From: Kalaharituber pfeilii
Taxonomy: Eukaryota; Ascomycota; Pezizomycetes; Pezizales; Pezizaceae
Direction of reading: 5' to 3'
DNA length: 54,788 nucleotides
NCBI GenBank assembly: GCA_015179045.1
Contig: WHUZ01000170.1
Coordinates: 1 to 54,788, forward strand
Made by a program: the position numbers and the translations under genes. Of this stretch, positions 41,669 through 50,850 are shown in pieces. Numbering within the stretch: position 1 is the stretch's first letter; each line of letters begins with the position of its first letter. The notes beneath the pieces were generated by a model. That model had not been told where the DNA came from. It saw only the letters and a program-made list of their open reading frames with translations, and made no database searches.

Positions 41669-43345
41669 GTGTCGGACGCGGAAGGAGAAAGGAGATTTGA
41701 GAGAGTTCGAGAGGTGAATGCTGAGGTGGAGGCAATAATGCCCATTAGGAAGCCCGGGGAGTATGCTGAAGTCTTCCACAGGCATATCCGGGGCTTGGTG
41801 AATTCGTTTAATAAGCTTCCAATTATTTCAACTACCGTTTCCTTTCAAGCCTTAATGGCTGATCAAAACAAAAAAATTAAGCGCTCTGATGTAGAGCACG
41901 ATCAACTTTTTGAACAGGCCACGTTAACGGAAGTGAGTGGAAGGTGGATGTCTTCGGAAGGTAGTGAATTACTGGTTTTTTGGAAGGGGGGATTAAATGT
42001 AAGTATGCGTTTTTTTTGGGGGGGGGGTTATATAACAGGCTATGACCCTATGGCAAAAATCTATATACCTGATCCGGCTGCCCTCTACGTCCTCCTGCTT
42101 TCACTCCGGTTACCCGCCGGCTGCCCTCCACGTCCTCCTGCTTTCACCCTGGTTACCCTCCGGCCACCCTCCACGTCCTCCTGGTTTCACTCCGGTTGCC
42201 CTCCGGCTGCCCTCCACGTCCTCCTACTTTCACTCCGGTTACCCTCCGGCTACCCTCCGCGTCCTCCTACGTTCACTCCGGTTGCCCTCCGGCTACCCTC
42301 CGCGTCCTCCTACTTTCACTCCGGTTGCCCTCCGGCTACCCTCCGCGTCCTCCTACTTTCACTCCGGTTACCCTCCGGCTGCCCTCCACGTCCTCCTACT
42401 TTCACCCCGGTTACCCTCCGGCTACCCTCCACGTCCTCCTACTTTCACTCCGGTTACCCTCCGGCTACCCTCCGCGTCCTCCTACTTTCACTCCGGTTGC
42501 CCTCCGGCTACCCTCCACGTCCTCTTACTTTCACTCTGGTTACCCTCCGGTTACCCTCCACGTCCTCTTACTCCCCCGGAGGGTAGCCGGCTTCCCTCCG
42601 GTCACCCTCTACGTCCTCCTACTCCCACTCCTCGTTTTATTTTATTTGCTGTTGCGTATATATACTAACTTAAAAAATATAGTATCCCATTGGAAAATCG
42701 GCAGGTATTCAAATGCAAAAAGATACTGTTACAGCCATTGATTCCTTAGAAGAGGAATATTCACCACCTCCTCCAGGGAAAGAGGATTGCCGTTACTCTA
42801 AAGTGGCTTTACTTTGTCAAAGACACTCTACTTTTGGAGTATATCACTTGGCATATTGGATACAGAAAGGACATACTTTTACTCCACCTACTTTATCTAG
42901 GCATATTGGATCTGCCGGCTACAAGCAGCGGGCTGTAGGTGCTTTCTTTAATAATATTTCTCAATTCATTCAAGTTATTGGAAGGCTTTTTTTAGTTATT
43001 GATCCTGATTGTTATTTACGTTATTGGAGGCTTTTTCAGGAAGATTGTTTTAATAATGTACCATGTTCTTTGCTGAACACTTCTCGTCTTGCCTGTTTTT
43101 ATGGACTTGCTTTATTGCGGAATACTCAAGTTGAAGCTCACAAAAACTATAATGATACTCCTGATGGTTGGGTGGCTATGTGTTGTTGGGGAAACTTTCC
43201 TGGGGGAGAGTTAGTTTTACCTGATTTAGGGATGAAGTTAAAGTTTCAGCAAGGGGATGTTATTTTTTTTCGTTCTCGTTTACTGGAGCATTTTGTTGCG
43301 GACTTTGGTGGTGCTCGTTCCAGTATTGTTTTTTTTTTCACATGA
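41669..43345 (+). CDS. TET/JBP-like 2-oxoglutarate/Fe(II) dioxygenase homologue, minisatellite-filled intron
   Basis: Exon 1 is 41669-41998 (frame opens after a TAA at 41654; no ATG until 41738, so the start may be on an upstream exon or lost). The intron is 41999-42682, with donor GTAAGT, branch TACTAAC (42663-42669) and acceptor ATAG; it joins phase 0. Exon 2 is 42683-43345. Exon 1 reads RFERVREVNAEVEAIM and VFHRHIRGLVNSFNK. Exon 2 has the double-stranded beta-helix end: AHKNYNDTPDGWVAM, GNFPGGELVLPDLG, GDVIFFRSRLLEHFV, GGARSSIVFF. The distal His (43289) and Arg (43315) are in place, but the HxD position is His-Lys-Asn (CAC at 43139, AAC at 43145). Known relatives in fungi oxidise 5-methylcytosine and often travel with transposons. 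The frame ends at TGA 43343; THEKILNK lies just beyond in another frame, suggesting a small deletion. Homology is inferred from motifs. Confidence 0.65.
42065..42640. repeat. 43-bp intronic minisatellite
   Basis: About 13 units of CTACCCTCCACGTCCTCCTA plus CTTTCACTCCGGTTGCCCTCCGG. The length is not a multiple of three, so the repeat peptide cycles through all frames and all three stay open. It lies wholly inside the predicted intron. Confidence 0.85.
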
Positions 43346-43799
43346 GAAGATTTTAAATAAAACTTGGCTTTGAACTCGATTAATCTTTGTCCGGCATCTC
43401 CCTGAGATGGACTGTAATGCCCCGGTTCCATATGACTAAACTCTAGTAGAACCGGAGCAATCTGTTTTGATTTTTTGTGATTTTTTTTGTTGCTTAATGT
43501 ATTAACTGTAGAACATTTATGTCACGCGCGGCGGCGGGTGGCGGCGGGTGCTGCCTGTCACCGATCACGATCAGTTACCCTGAACCATTTTAAGGTCCAC
43601 CGGGTTCAAGGAATCTCATTACTTGCCCACTAGCACAGTTTTGGATAATGACAAGTATACTTTTGGATAAGCAGCGCTTAAGGGTTATGATTACACTGTT
43701 TGGATAACAATAATTGTACTGAAGGCACGGCACTTAAGGAATTACGCTTTTTGGATAACATCGATCATGCTGAAGACACGGAGCTTAAGGCTTCAAATA
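43346..43799. other. Downstream region with 48-bp tandem repeat
   Basis: 43400-43620 starts TGTAATGCCCCGGTTCC, LTR-like, but no partner end is found. 43630-43790 contains four diverged units beginning TTTTGGATAA and ending CTTAAGG. No gene. Confidence 0.45.
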
Positions 43800-44056
43800 C
43801 GTACCGAAATGGCTACCGAAATGCATGCTGAAAAGGCTGCTAAAATGGCGGCCGAAATGGCTACCGAAATGAATGCTGCAAGGCTGCTGAAATGGCAGCC
43901 GAAATGGCAGCCGAAACGGCTACTGAAATGAATGCTGAAAAGGCTGCTGCAATGGCAGCCGAAATGGCTACTGAAATGTGTGCTGAAATGGCTGCCAAAA
44001 TGGCTATCGAAATGCATTCTGAAATGGCTGCTAAAATGGCTTCCGAAATGGCTACT
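43800..44056 (+). repeat. 12-bp minisatellite
   Basis: About 21 units of GAAATGGCTGCC-like 12-mers, coding A-E-M-A repeats on the plus strand. A LINE copy is inserted in it and the repeat resumes at 44410-44431. Confidence 0.85.
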
Positions 44057-44409
44057 ACTTTAGGCAAGATCCGAGGGGTCAGATGGTTACGAAAAAAGGC
44101 AATATTGAAAGAAGAAGGAAAAAAGACGAGCTCCGTCGTAGCCTACCTGGAGACAGAGACGAAAGCAGACAAGGTGAAACTCGGAGGACGGTGGCTGAGG
44201 ACGAGCGTGTACGAGCCGGACAGAGGAAGGAAGTAGACAGGCTCGGTACACGAGGACTTCACACGAGGACCTCTCTCCCGCATCATGTATGGACTCCGCG
44301 GGTAACATATGTAGTCAGAAGACATTTTTATTTAAGTTTCTTAATATAGAAAACCTCGCCGTAGCCCGTAGGGCGGCATGCGAGTAATGAAATAAAAAAA
44401 AAAAAAAAG
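44057..44409 (+). pseudogene. 5'-truncated ORF1-only LINE in minisatellite
   Basis: Encodes LGKIRGVRWLRKKAILKEE, KKTSSVVAYLETETKADKVK and LGGRWLRTS, ending EPDRGRK at 44236, then the tail (GCCCGTAGGGCGGC) and poly(A) to 44409. Flanks GAAATGGCTACT and GAAATGGCTGCT form the TSD. The minisatellite happens to be in frame, giving a fused 114-codon ORF of AEM repeats plus ORF1, probably by chance. Confidence 0.8.
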
Positions 44410-44429
44410 AAATGGCTGCTGGAATGGCT

Positions 44430-44980
44430 AGGACCTGTCAAATTCAGCTTATTCCACTTCATCTTGTACCATCGGGTCACACCAACTATACATATCAAAT
44501 GTATGCTGCCATTGCACTGCGAAGCTGCGCTGCCATTGCGCTTCAAAAGTGCGGTGCCATTGTGCTTCCAAAGTGCGGTGCCATTGTGCTGTGAAAGTGC
44601 GTTGCCATTGCGTCTCATCATGCCAAGAAACCATGGAGCGGCTGTAGCTCCATGGTTTCTTGGCACAGGTGCTATCCATGGTTTCTTGGCATAGGTGCTA
44701 TAAATTTCATGATGTTGAAAGAGACTCGCCATACCTGTGATATTGACCTCATTCTGCCATTCTCGTGTCATCGATTGGGCCCTATGGTACATGTCAGATA
44801 ATTTCGCGAATGAAAGGGACCCGCCATACATATGAAATTGCACTCATCATGCCACTCTCGTGCCATCCAACGGGCCCTACTGTACGTGTCAGATTCAGCT
44901 CACGTTCACACATCTCACGATGTTGAAAGGGACCCGTCATATATATGAAATGCACACATTGTCCTTACGGCCGCCACACA
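44430..44980. repeat. Mixed satellite with a 19-bp hairpin
   Basis: 44430-44480 and 44700-44975 are inverse 60-bp satellite units. 44500-44620 is a 24-bp repeat (GTGCGGTGCCATTGTGCTTC). 44628-44672 is a perfect palindrome, TGCCAAGAAACCATGGAGC, 7-nt loop, then its complement, followed by a second partial arm. No gene. Confidence 0.7.
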
Positions 44981-44982
44981 CC

Positions 44983-45187
44983 AAGCCACGACCGCCGGCA
45001 AGCCACGACCGCCGGCAAGCCACGACCGCCGGCAAGCCACGACCGCCGGCAAGCCACGACCGCCGGCAAGCCACGACCGCCGGCAAGCCACGACCGCCGG
45101 CAAGCCACGACCGCCGGCAAGCCACGACCGCCGGCAAGCCACGACCGCCGGCAAGCCACGACCGCCGGCAAGCCACGACCGCGGCAA
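44983..45187. repeat. 17-bp perfect tandem array, 12 units
   Basis: Unit AAGCCACGACCGCCGGC, practically identical in every copy, so recently amplified. All six frames are open; the reported ORFs here are meaningless. Confidence 0.9.
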
Positions 45188-45229
45188 TTTTTTTTTTTTT
45201 TTTTTATATCATTACTCGCATGCCGCCCT
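45188..45229 (-). mobile_element. Micro-insertion: 42-bp LINE tail
   Basis: T run of about 18 plus TATATCATTACTCGCATGCC and GCCCT. Flanks GACCGCGGCAA (45177-45187) and GACCGCTGGCAA (45230-45241) are a near-perfect TSD. Only one side of the conserved hairpin is present, making it the shortest tail insertion in the window. Confidence 0.75.
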
Positions 45230-45241
45230 GACCGCTGGCAA

Positions 45242-45654
45242 GCTGATAGAACCGGCTAGCTATAGGTAGCTAGCAAGCTGCCAGTATAGCCCGCCTGCCA
45301 CTATAGCCCTCCTGCCAGTATAGCCTGCCTACCAGTATGGCCCACTCGCCATTATAGGCCGCCTGCTAGGACCCATATGGTTCATATGTTCTTGTTATTC
45401 TTGTCAATCCCTAGATCTAATTCAGTACTTGGTCTTCTCTGCCTTTTCACCATAGTCTGGCATCGCCGCTGAACTGGAACCACTGAACTACTACCGGCAA
45501 GCTTCTCCTGTCAAGGCTCTGCCGTTCAGCGCTTGAGAAGCTACTGTTACCCTGAACCGGTCGTATCCGTTAGCAGCACCAGCTCGCCGCCGCGTGACAA
45601 TTGGAGCTCAGCTTGTGCCCTTGCGTCGGCACAGCCATGTGTATCTAAAGGTGA
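45242..45654. other. 20-bp tandem repeat then unassigned sequence
   Basis: 45270-45360 has five units of CCTGCCAGTATAGCCCGC-like text. 45360-45654 is unique in the window; no coding motif recognised. Confidence 0.45.
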
Positions 45655-45870
45655 AATGGCTGCTGAGTTGGCAGCCGAAATAGCACCCGAAATGCATGGT
45701 GAAAAGGCTGCTGAAATGGCTACCGAAATGGCTACCGAAATGCGTACTGCAACCGCTGCCGAAATGGCTGCTGAAATGGCCGCTGAACTGGCAGCCGAAA
45801 TGGCTACCGAAATGCGTGCTGAAAAGGCTGCTGAAAAGGCTGCCCAAACGGCTACCGGAATGGCTACCGA
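45655..45870 (+). repeat. 12-bp minisatellite
   Basis: About 18 units coding AAEMATEM on the plus strand. Solo LTR-C is inserted at its end and the repeat resumes at 46632. Confidence 0.85.
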
Positions 45871-45875
45871 GATGG

Positions 45876-46626
45876 TGTAATAAACTGGTCTGGGTGGGGT
45901 CGGCGGGTCGGGATTTCGGGGTCTCAGGGGGTCGGCGGGTACCGGAACCGGGTACGGGGCGGGCGGCAGACGATTTCACAGCGGAGGCAGAGGCAGAGGC
46001 AGAGGCAGAGGCGGTCGGAGCTATGTGATGCCGAGAGGTAGATGTATTGAAAAGCTAAATACACACCTTGGGTAGAATACAAGTTGGTGCGTGGAGAAGC
46101 AAGAGGGAGGAGGGCGGAGGGCCTCTTTTATAGAAAGCCCTCGGTGGCAAATCCAAGCAAACAAACAAACGAACAAACAAACAAACGAAGTACATGGAAA
46201 ACCAAGGAGACGACTGGAAGTACATGGAAGGCCAAGGAAATGACTGGAAGCGGGTAGAAGCATCAGGAATATCCGGGAATGAGCTCAGTGATACCTGTTG
46301 CTGGTGGATTCCGAGGTCTTCCAGCAGGTTCTAAGGCTTTGCGGCAGGTTCGACGTCTTTTCGGCAGGTTCTGGGCATCCGAGTTCTTCTACCAGATTCT
46401 GGCACGTTCTTCCGGTTCGGGTTTGTAAGCGATGACTAGAATGCTGGCGGCCATGTTGCTGAAGTGAGCTCACAGGTGTAGGGACATATATGGGAATGCT
46501 AGAAGGAGTATACCGAGTTACGAGGGGGTCAGAGTCAGCTGCACGTGTGCAAATACTGGCATATAGTATGTTGATTGCCAGTATAGGACCGGAGCTGGAG
46601 GGTTTTGGGCGAGGGGTCCGATTACA
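45876..46626 (-). mobile_element. Solo LTR family C, uninterrupted
   Basis: TGTAATAAAC..CCGATTACA, 751 bp, with a perfect GATGG duplication (45871-45875 and 46627-46631). A minus-strand TATA motif CTATAAAAG lies at about 46125-46133. The site of the ORF1-only insertion in the other copy is here unfilled near 46552-46575. Confidence 0.92.
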
Positions 46627-46631
46627 GATGG

Positions 46632-46878
46632 CTAGTGAAATGGCTGGTAAAGTAGCTACCGAAATGGCTACTGGAATGGTGGAAGGCCTGACCCAACAGC
46701 ACGAGATGAATATATGCTGCTATTGCACTCCGAAGATGCGCTACCATTGCGCTGCTCAAGTACGGTGCCATTGCACTGCTGCCATTGTGCTGCTGCAAAG
46801 GTGCACTGCGAATGTATACTGCTATTGCACTCCGAAGATGCACTGCCATTGCACTGGGAAGATTTACAGCCATTGCGT
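46632..46878. repeat. 12-bp and 24-bp minisatellites
   Basis: 46632-46680 continues the AEM repeat. 46715-46875 is the CATTGCACTGCGAAGATGCG family also seen at 44500-44620. Confidence 0.7.
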
Positions 46879-46945
46879 GTTACGGGCGTGAGGGGCTAGG
46901 CTCCGGTAGGCGTGGGAAGGTTCTGGATGTTACGGCTACGGAGGA
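46879..46945 (-). repeat. Gypsy-A LTR end fragment
   Basis: TGTTACGGGCGTGAGGGGC to GATGTTACGGCTACGG, the terminal 60 bp of LTR-A on the minus strand. It is interrupted by the ORF1-only element and related sequence returns at 50440 as a 33-bp repeat. Confidence 0.7.
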
Positions 46946-47126
46946 GTGTTTTTTTTTTTTTTTTATATCAGTACTCGCATGCCGCCCAATGGGCTATGGC
47001 GAGGTGTTAATTAAAGAAAGAAAAAAGGGCAACAGTAACTAACTACATGTGGTTCCCGCGATACTCGTACATGGTGCAGGTAGGGTATGAAATCAATACA
47101 GCCTATTTCCTCCTCCTGTCTGGCTC

Positions 47127-47380
47127 CTATTGAGTTGTCCTCAACAATTTCCCTCCTACCCTGACTCTGTCTATGTCCGTCGCTGGCTCCAAGTACACCA
47201 CGACCGAGCTAGTCTTCTTGCCTTCTTGAATCAGCGTGGTCTTTCGTGTAAGCCAACGTATCCCAACAGTCTTGCCTAGTGTCTTGTTCCCGGACTCCAG
47301 CCACTTCCGCACCTTCGCCAAGTCTTTCCTCAATGCAATACCATGTACTACGACGCCGAATGTCGATGTGGTGGCGTCGG
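47127..47380 (-). pseudogene. ORF1 C-terminal part of element 2
   Basis: VVVHGIALRKDLAKVRKWLE, GIRWLTRKT, KKTSSVVVYLEPATDIDRVR and VGGKLLRTTQ, then a stop followed by EPDRRRK, so a nonsense change close to the end. It joins upstream pieces through the micro-insertion. Confidence 0.75.
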
Positions 47381-47385
47381 TGTTT

Positions 47386-47443
47386 TTTTTTTTTTTTTTT
47401 TTTTATATCAGTACTCGCATGCCGCCCTGGGGGCTATGGCGAA
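47386..47443 (-). mobile_element. Micro-insertion: 58-bp LINE tail inside ORF1
   Basis: T run of about 20 plus ATATCAGTACTCGCATGCCG and CCCTGGGGGC hairpin. A perfect 13-bp TSD GGCGTCGGTGTTT (47373-47385 and 47444-47456). Removing it restores the continuity of the ORF1 sequence. Confidence 0.92.
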
Positions 47444-47579
47444 GGCGTCGGTGTTTGGCGAGGAGGCGGGGGGCTTGCTGGTCTTTGGTCTTGGTCTTGA
47501 GTCCGTGATTGGTGTCGGGAGTCTCGTTGTTGGTGTCAGAGTTGGGGGTGACATTGTCGGTGTCGGGGTTGGGGGCTTT

Positions 47580-49530
47580 TTTTTTTTTTTTTTTTTTATT
47601 TCATTACTCGCATGCCGCCCTAAGGGCTATGGCGAGGTATAAATAAACTAGTTAATTACAGGTATAACGAATAAAATAAATGCTAATAATCACTCCTGCC
47701 CTGCCCATTCCAGTATCTCCCCGATGTTCGTATCCTTGTCTGGTTGTCTTAATCCTCCCGCTCCGTCTTTCATCTTTCCCTTCCATGTCTGACATTCGTT
47801 GGTTATGTGGGCTAGGTTCTCGGGTGCTCTCCCACACCATCGGCATTCCGGGGAGTCCGTCTTTCCTATGGTGTGCCTCCATTCTTTGAGTCCCTTGTTC
47901 CCTAGGATACCGGCCAGGGTTGCGATTCTCCTGCGGTTGTCTATTCTTTGAAGGGGTCGGTAGGACATACGGAGGCGGTCCCTTTCGTCGGCTCGGAGGT
48001 TTTTGGCTTCCTGTCTGATGCCTGCTTCTGTAGCAATGTCCTCTTCGTACTGTAGTGCCGTGCCTATCTTAGCCGCCGTGTCCGCCTTGGTGTTGCCTTC
48101 TACCCCTTTGTGTGCTTTGATCCACATTATTGCGATGTCTTGGTCCCCCCTTGCGACTCGTCTCTCCCATCGTTCTCGTACTTCTCGGGACGAGCCTTCT
48201 GCGTTCGGGTCGCCGTTGGCTATCTTTCGGATCCTGGCGATTGCAGTGCGGGAGTCGGAGACGACCATTATTTCTCCCTCTTGTTCGAGAGCCTGGCCAA
48301 TTGCGATCAGCTCTCCGTCGTTCACGGTGCATCTTCGTCCCAGGTAGATGGACTCGTCCCTGCCCTGGCAGTATATTCCCGCTCCCGTTGAGTTGTCCAC
48401 CCGGCTCCCGTCGGTGTATGCGCTCTTCCATCCTTCGTCCTCCTCCTTCGCGATGGCTTTTTCCCATTCCTCCTTGCTTGTGTCGCTTGGTCTGAAGGGG
48501 AAAAAGTGTATCGGAAGAGGGTCTCGGTGTGACAGATCGCCCCTCAGGTACGTGGTGTCCGGTAACGGGTCTTGTATTGGTTCGTTGTTGAACCTCAGTG
48601 TTCGTGCCTCCACTCGTTCTTTCTCCCCGTGCGTGAAGGTCTCTACCGATTCTAGGTTGGATATTCCTTCCACGATGTCTCTTCTGGTTCCCCAGGGGGC
48701 TCCGGTGATGTCCCTGGCAACCGTGTACTGCCATTTCTCGAGTAGTCTTAGCTTTTTTTCCTTCGGTGCTCCCTTCGCGTAGGTTTGCCACGCCCAGCAT
48801 CCGTAGGTGGCTATATTCCTGGCTATGCCTGTGTAGAGTTGTCTTCTCTTGCTCGGTGGTATCTTTGTGAGTCTTTGCGCGACCCCCCACGCCGCCTTCC
48901 CTAGGTGTAGTCTCTTCTGGAAGTGTTCGTCGAACTTGAGTTCCCAGTCCACCGTTAGTCCCACCAGCCGGTAGCTTTCCCCTTTGGTGCCGATTATTAG
49001 GGTCTCTGATTTCCGTGGGTCCAGATCGAACCCCTCTTCCTTGGCTTCTTGGGCTAGCAGTTTCCGGTGTTGGTCTATGTCTTTTCGTAGTTGCTTCATT
49101 GACTTGTTGGAGATGACGCTGTGGAAGTCGTCTACGTACGATCGTGTGAACTGTCGTCTGTCGGCTTTCTCCGCTAGGGGAGCGACTCCCACCAGGAATA
49201 GGACCGGAGACAGCGGTGATCCTTGCGGCGCCCCATCCGTCATCGTGCCTTTTCCTCGAACTTTCCCGTCCCATGAGATCGAAAACTGGTTCGGTTGTAG
49301 GAATCCTTGTACGAAGCTGGCTATGTTCCGATTGGTGCTTTCCAGTCTCTTGACTACCCTTTCTCGTCTTACATGGTTAAACGCCGCCTTGATGTCGTCC
49401 CCGACTAGTGCCGTCCACTCCCCCTTCCTAGTCGGCGGTCCGCTTCTTTCAGAATTTGTCTCTGCAAGTCCTCGCTCCCTCGGAATGGCCGACTCCCAGC
49501 CGTGTTAAGCAGGGTGATGGGGCGCCAGCT
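47580..49530 (-). mobile_element. 5'-truncated LINE with ORF2, inserted in ORF1 of element 2
   Basis: Perfect 17-bp TSD TCGGGGTTGGGGGCTTT (47563-47579 and 49531-49547). The poly(A) tail is at 47580-47597, with the shared hairpin GCCCTTAGGGCGGC at 47612-47626. The insertion begins within the reverse transcriptase domain, so endonuclease is absent. It proves that an RT-bearing LINE with the same 3' tail existed in this genome. Confidence 0.93.
47690..49530 (-). pseudogene. LINE ORF2: reverse transcriptase (partial), RNase H, CCHC finger
   Basis: Reads from SWRPITLLNTAG (about 49510, RT start) through a frame break to LVGDDIKAAFNHVRR (catalytic region A), GAPQGSPLSPVLF (about 49215) and YVDD (about 49130, catalytic Asp pair). 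RNase H follows: AYTDGSRVDNSTGAGIY (about 48400), GELIAIGQALE, VVSDSRTAIARI and WIKAHKGVEGNTKADTAAK (about 48100), keeping its D-E-D-D set. It ends with CRWCGRAPENLAHITNEC, a C-terminal zinc finger. The 517-codon frame 47690-49243 is uninterrupted. RNase H plus finger is typical of Tad1-clade fungal LINEs. The missing N-terminus (endonuclease, RT start) makes it non-functional alone. Confidence 0.85.
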
Positions 49531-50157
49531 TCGGGGTTGGGGGCTTTGTTGCGGCTGTGGTGGCGGTGCTGCCCGTGGGCGTTGCCGGGGTCCCGACCGA
49601 AGGCGAGTCTGCGATCTTCTTCGCCTCGTTTGAATCCAGTCGTCGTTTGATTTCGTAGTGGGCTTGTGGTGACGGCTGTTTCCCTTTCCGTTTCCTGGTC
49701 AGGGGTGTTGTCTTGTCGGTGTTCTTGTCCGCTGGTGGGGTGTCTACGCACATGATGGGGCTGAACCCAATGTCTGTGGTACTGGTAGTGGCACCGGTTC
49801 GATGTCTATGCAGGTGATGGGGCTGAACCCCAAAACAGCCTGTTGTGGTTGCGTCGGCTGAATGTCTGTGCTCGTAATGGGTCTTAACCCCAGAGTCTGT
49901 TGTGGTGGTGGCGGTGTCTCCCTTTCCCTCCCGCTCCGCTTGGTCCCGAACAACGACGCCGGCGGCGAGTCCTTGGTCCCAAACAGCGACGCCGGCGGTG
50001 ACCCGAACAACGACACCGGCGGCGGCGGGGAGGCTGGTGGTGGCAGTGTGAGTATGGTCTGCGGGGGCGGCGGGGACCTGCCACGTCGAGCTAATGCCTC
50101 ATACCTCTGCGCTGAGGCTTGAAGGCGTCTTCTCTCCTCCTTGTAGTCTATGGACAT
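49505..50157 (-). pseudogene. ORF1 N-terminal part of element 2
   Basis: ATG at 50157: MSIDYKEERRRLQASAQRYE, then a Pro/Ser-rich repeat (SPPASLFGTK three times) and an ITSTDIQP/ITCIDIEP duplication. A stop at 49744 is followed in another frame by DKTTPLTRKRKGKQPSPQ, the basic hinge also present in element 1. Frameshifted, then split by the ORF2 insertion at 49531. Confidence 0.7.
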
Positions 50158-50439
50158 TGTCTTATTGGTTGTCTCGTGCTTATCCGTGACAGTCTACAGG
50201 GGCTTGGCGCCGAGTTGGTGTGGGAGGTGAATTAGCAACAGGAGTGATGAGGTGAAGAATCCACGAAATTTCTCCGCTCAGGGGAAATTTACAGTATTGG
50301 GTTTTTGGGATAAAAAATTAGATCAAACTGCTCAGCGCGCTAAGAGCTTGCGATCTATGTAGGTTTAAGCGTGGGGAACGTTGTGGTTGTGGAGTCGCTT
50401 CCAAACGCTCGTCCTGAGGTGGTTGTTGTCCGTGACGTC

Positions 50440-50850
50440 GGAGTGTATACGGCGGGCCGAAATAGCTACTGAGGTGTATATGCTGCTAGGCTCAATGGCT
50501 ACGGAGGTGCATATACAGCGAGACAGAATTAGTAATGGCCACGTCGGTGTATATATGACGGGCCTCAGTCGCTACGGCGGTGTGTATATTGTGGGCCGGA
50601 ATGGCCATGGAGGTGTATATGCTACAGGCTGGAATGGCCGTGGAGGTGTCTATGCTGCTCGGCGAAATGGCAACAGAGGTATCTATACTGTATGCCGGAA
50701 TGGCCACGGAGGTGTATATGCTGTGGGCCGGAATGGCCACAGGGGTGTATATGCTGTAGGCCAGAATGGTTGCAGAGGGATATGTGCTACGGGCCAGAAT
50801 GGACACAAAGGTGTATATATGGTGGACCGGAAGGGCAGCTGTACAGCATG
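50440..50850 (+). repeat. 33-bp minisatellite derived from the gypsy-A LTR
   Basis: Twelve units of GGTGTATATGCTGTGGGCCG plus GAATGGCCACGGA. A single unit (GGTCGGAATGGCTATGGAGG then TGTATACGGC) lies in the LTR-A (9925-9957), so the array grew from an LTR copy. At 11 codons per unit, one frame stays open as GVYAVGRNGHG repeats. Confidence 0.8.

Larger units (their letters stand above)
46951..50427 (-). mobile_element. ORF1-only (half-LINE) element 2, containing two insertions
   Basis: The tail (CCCAATGGG hairpin, T run 46951-46966) is followed by ORF1 pieces at 47127-47380, 47444-47577 and 49532-50157, then the 5'UTR to about 50427, which matches that of element 1 (GAAATTT..CTTCCAAACGCTCGTCC). 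Removing the 58-bp and 1,951-bp insertions leaves about 1.4 kb. Flanks GGAGTGT (46940-46946) and GGAGTGT (about 50439-50445) are a likely TSD. This second full-length copy shows that the ORF1-only layout is a real family. Confidence 0.85.

Noticed and set aside
42042..42741. A proline/leucine-rich protein in the 43-bp repeat
   Set aside because: The repeat lies between clear splice signals, and splicing keeps the dioxygenase frame.
44860..45259. Repeat-rich ORFs on both strands
   Set aside because: The 17-bp unit has no stop in any frame; coding is not implied.
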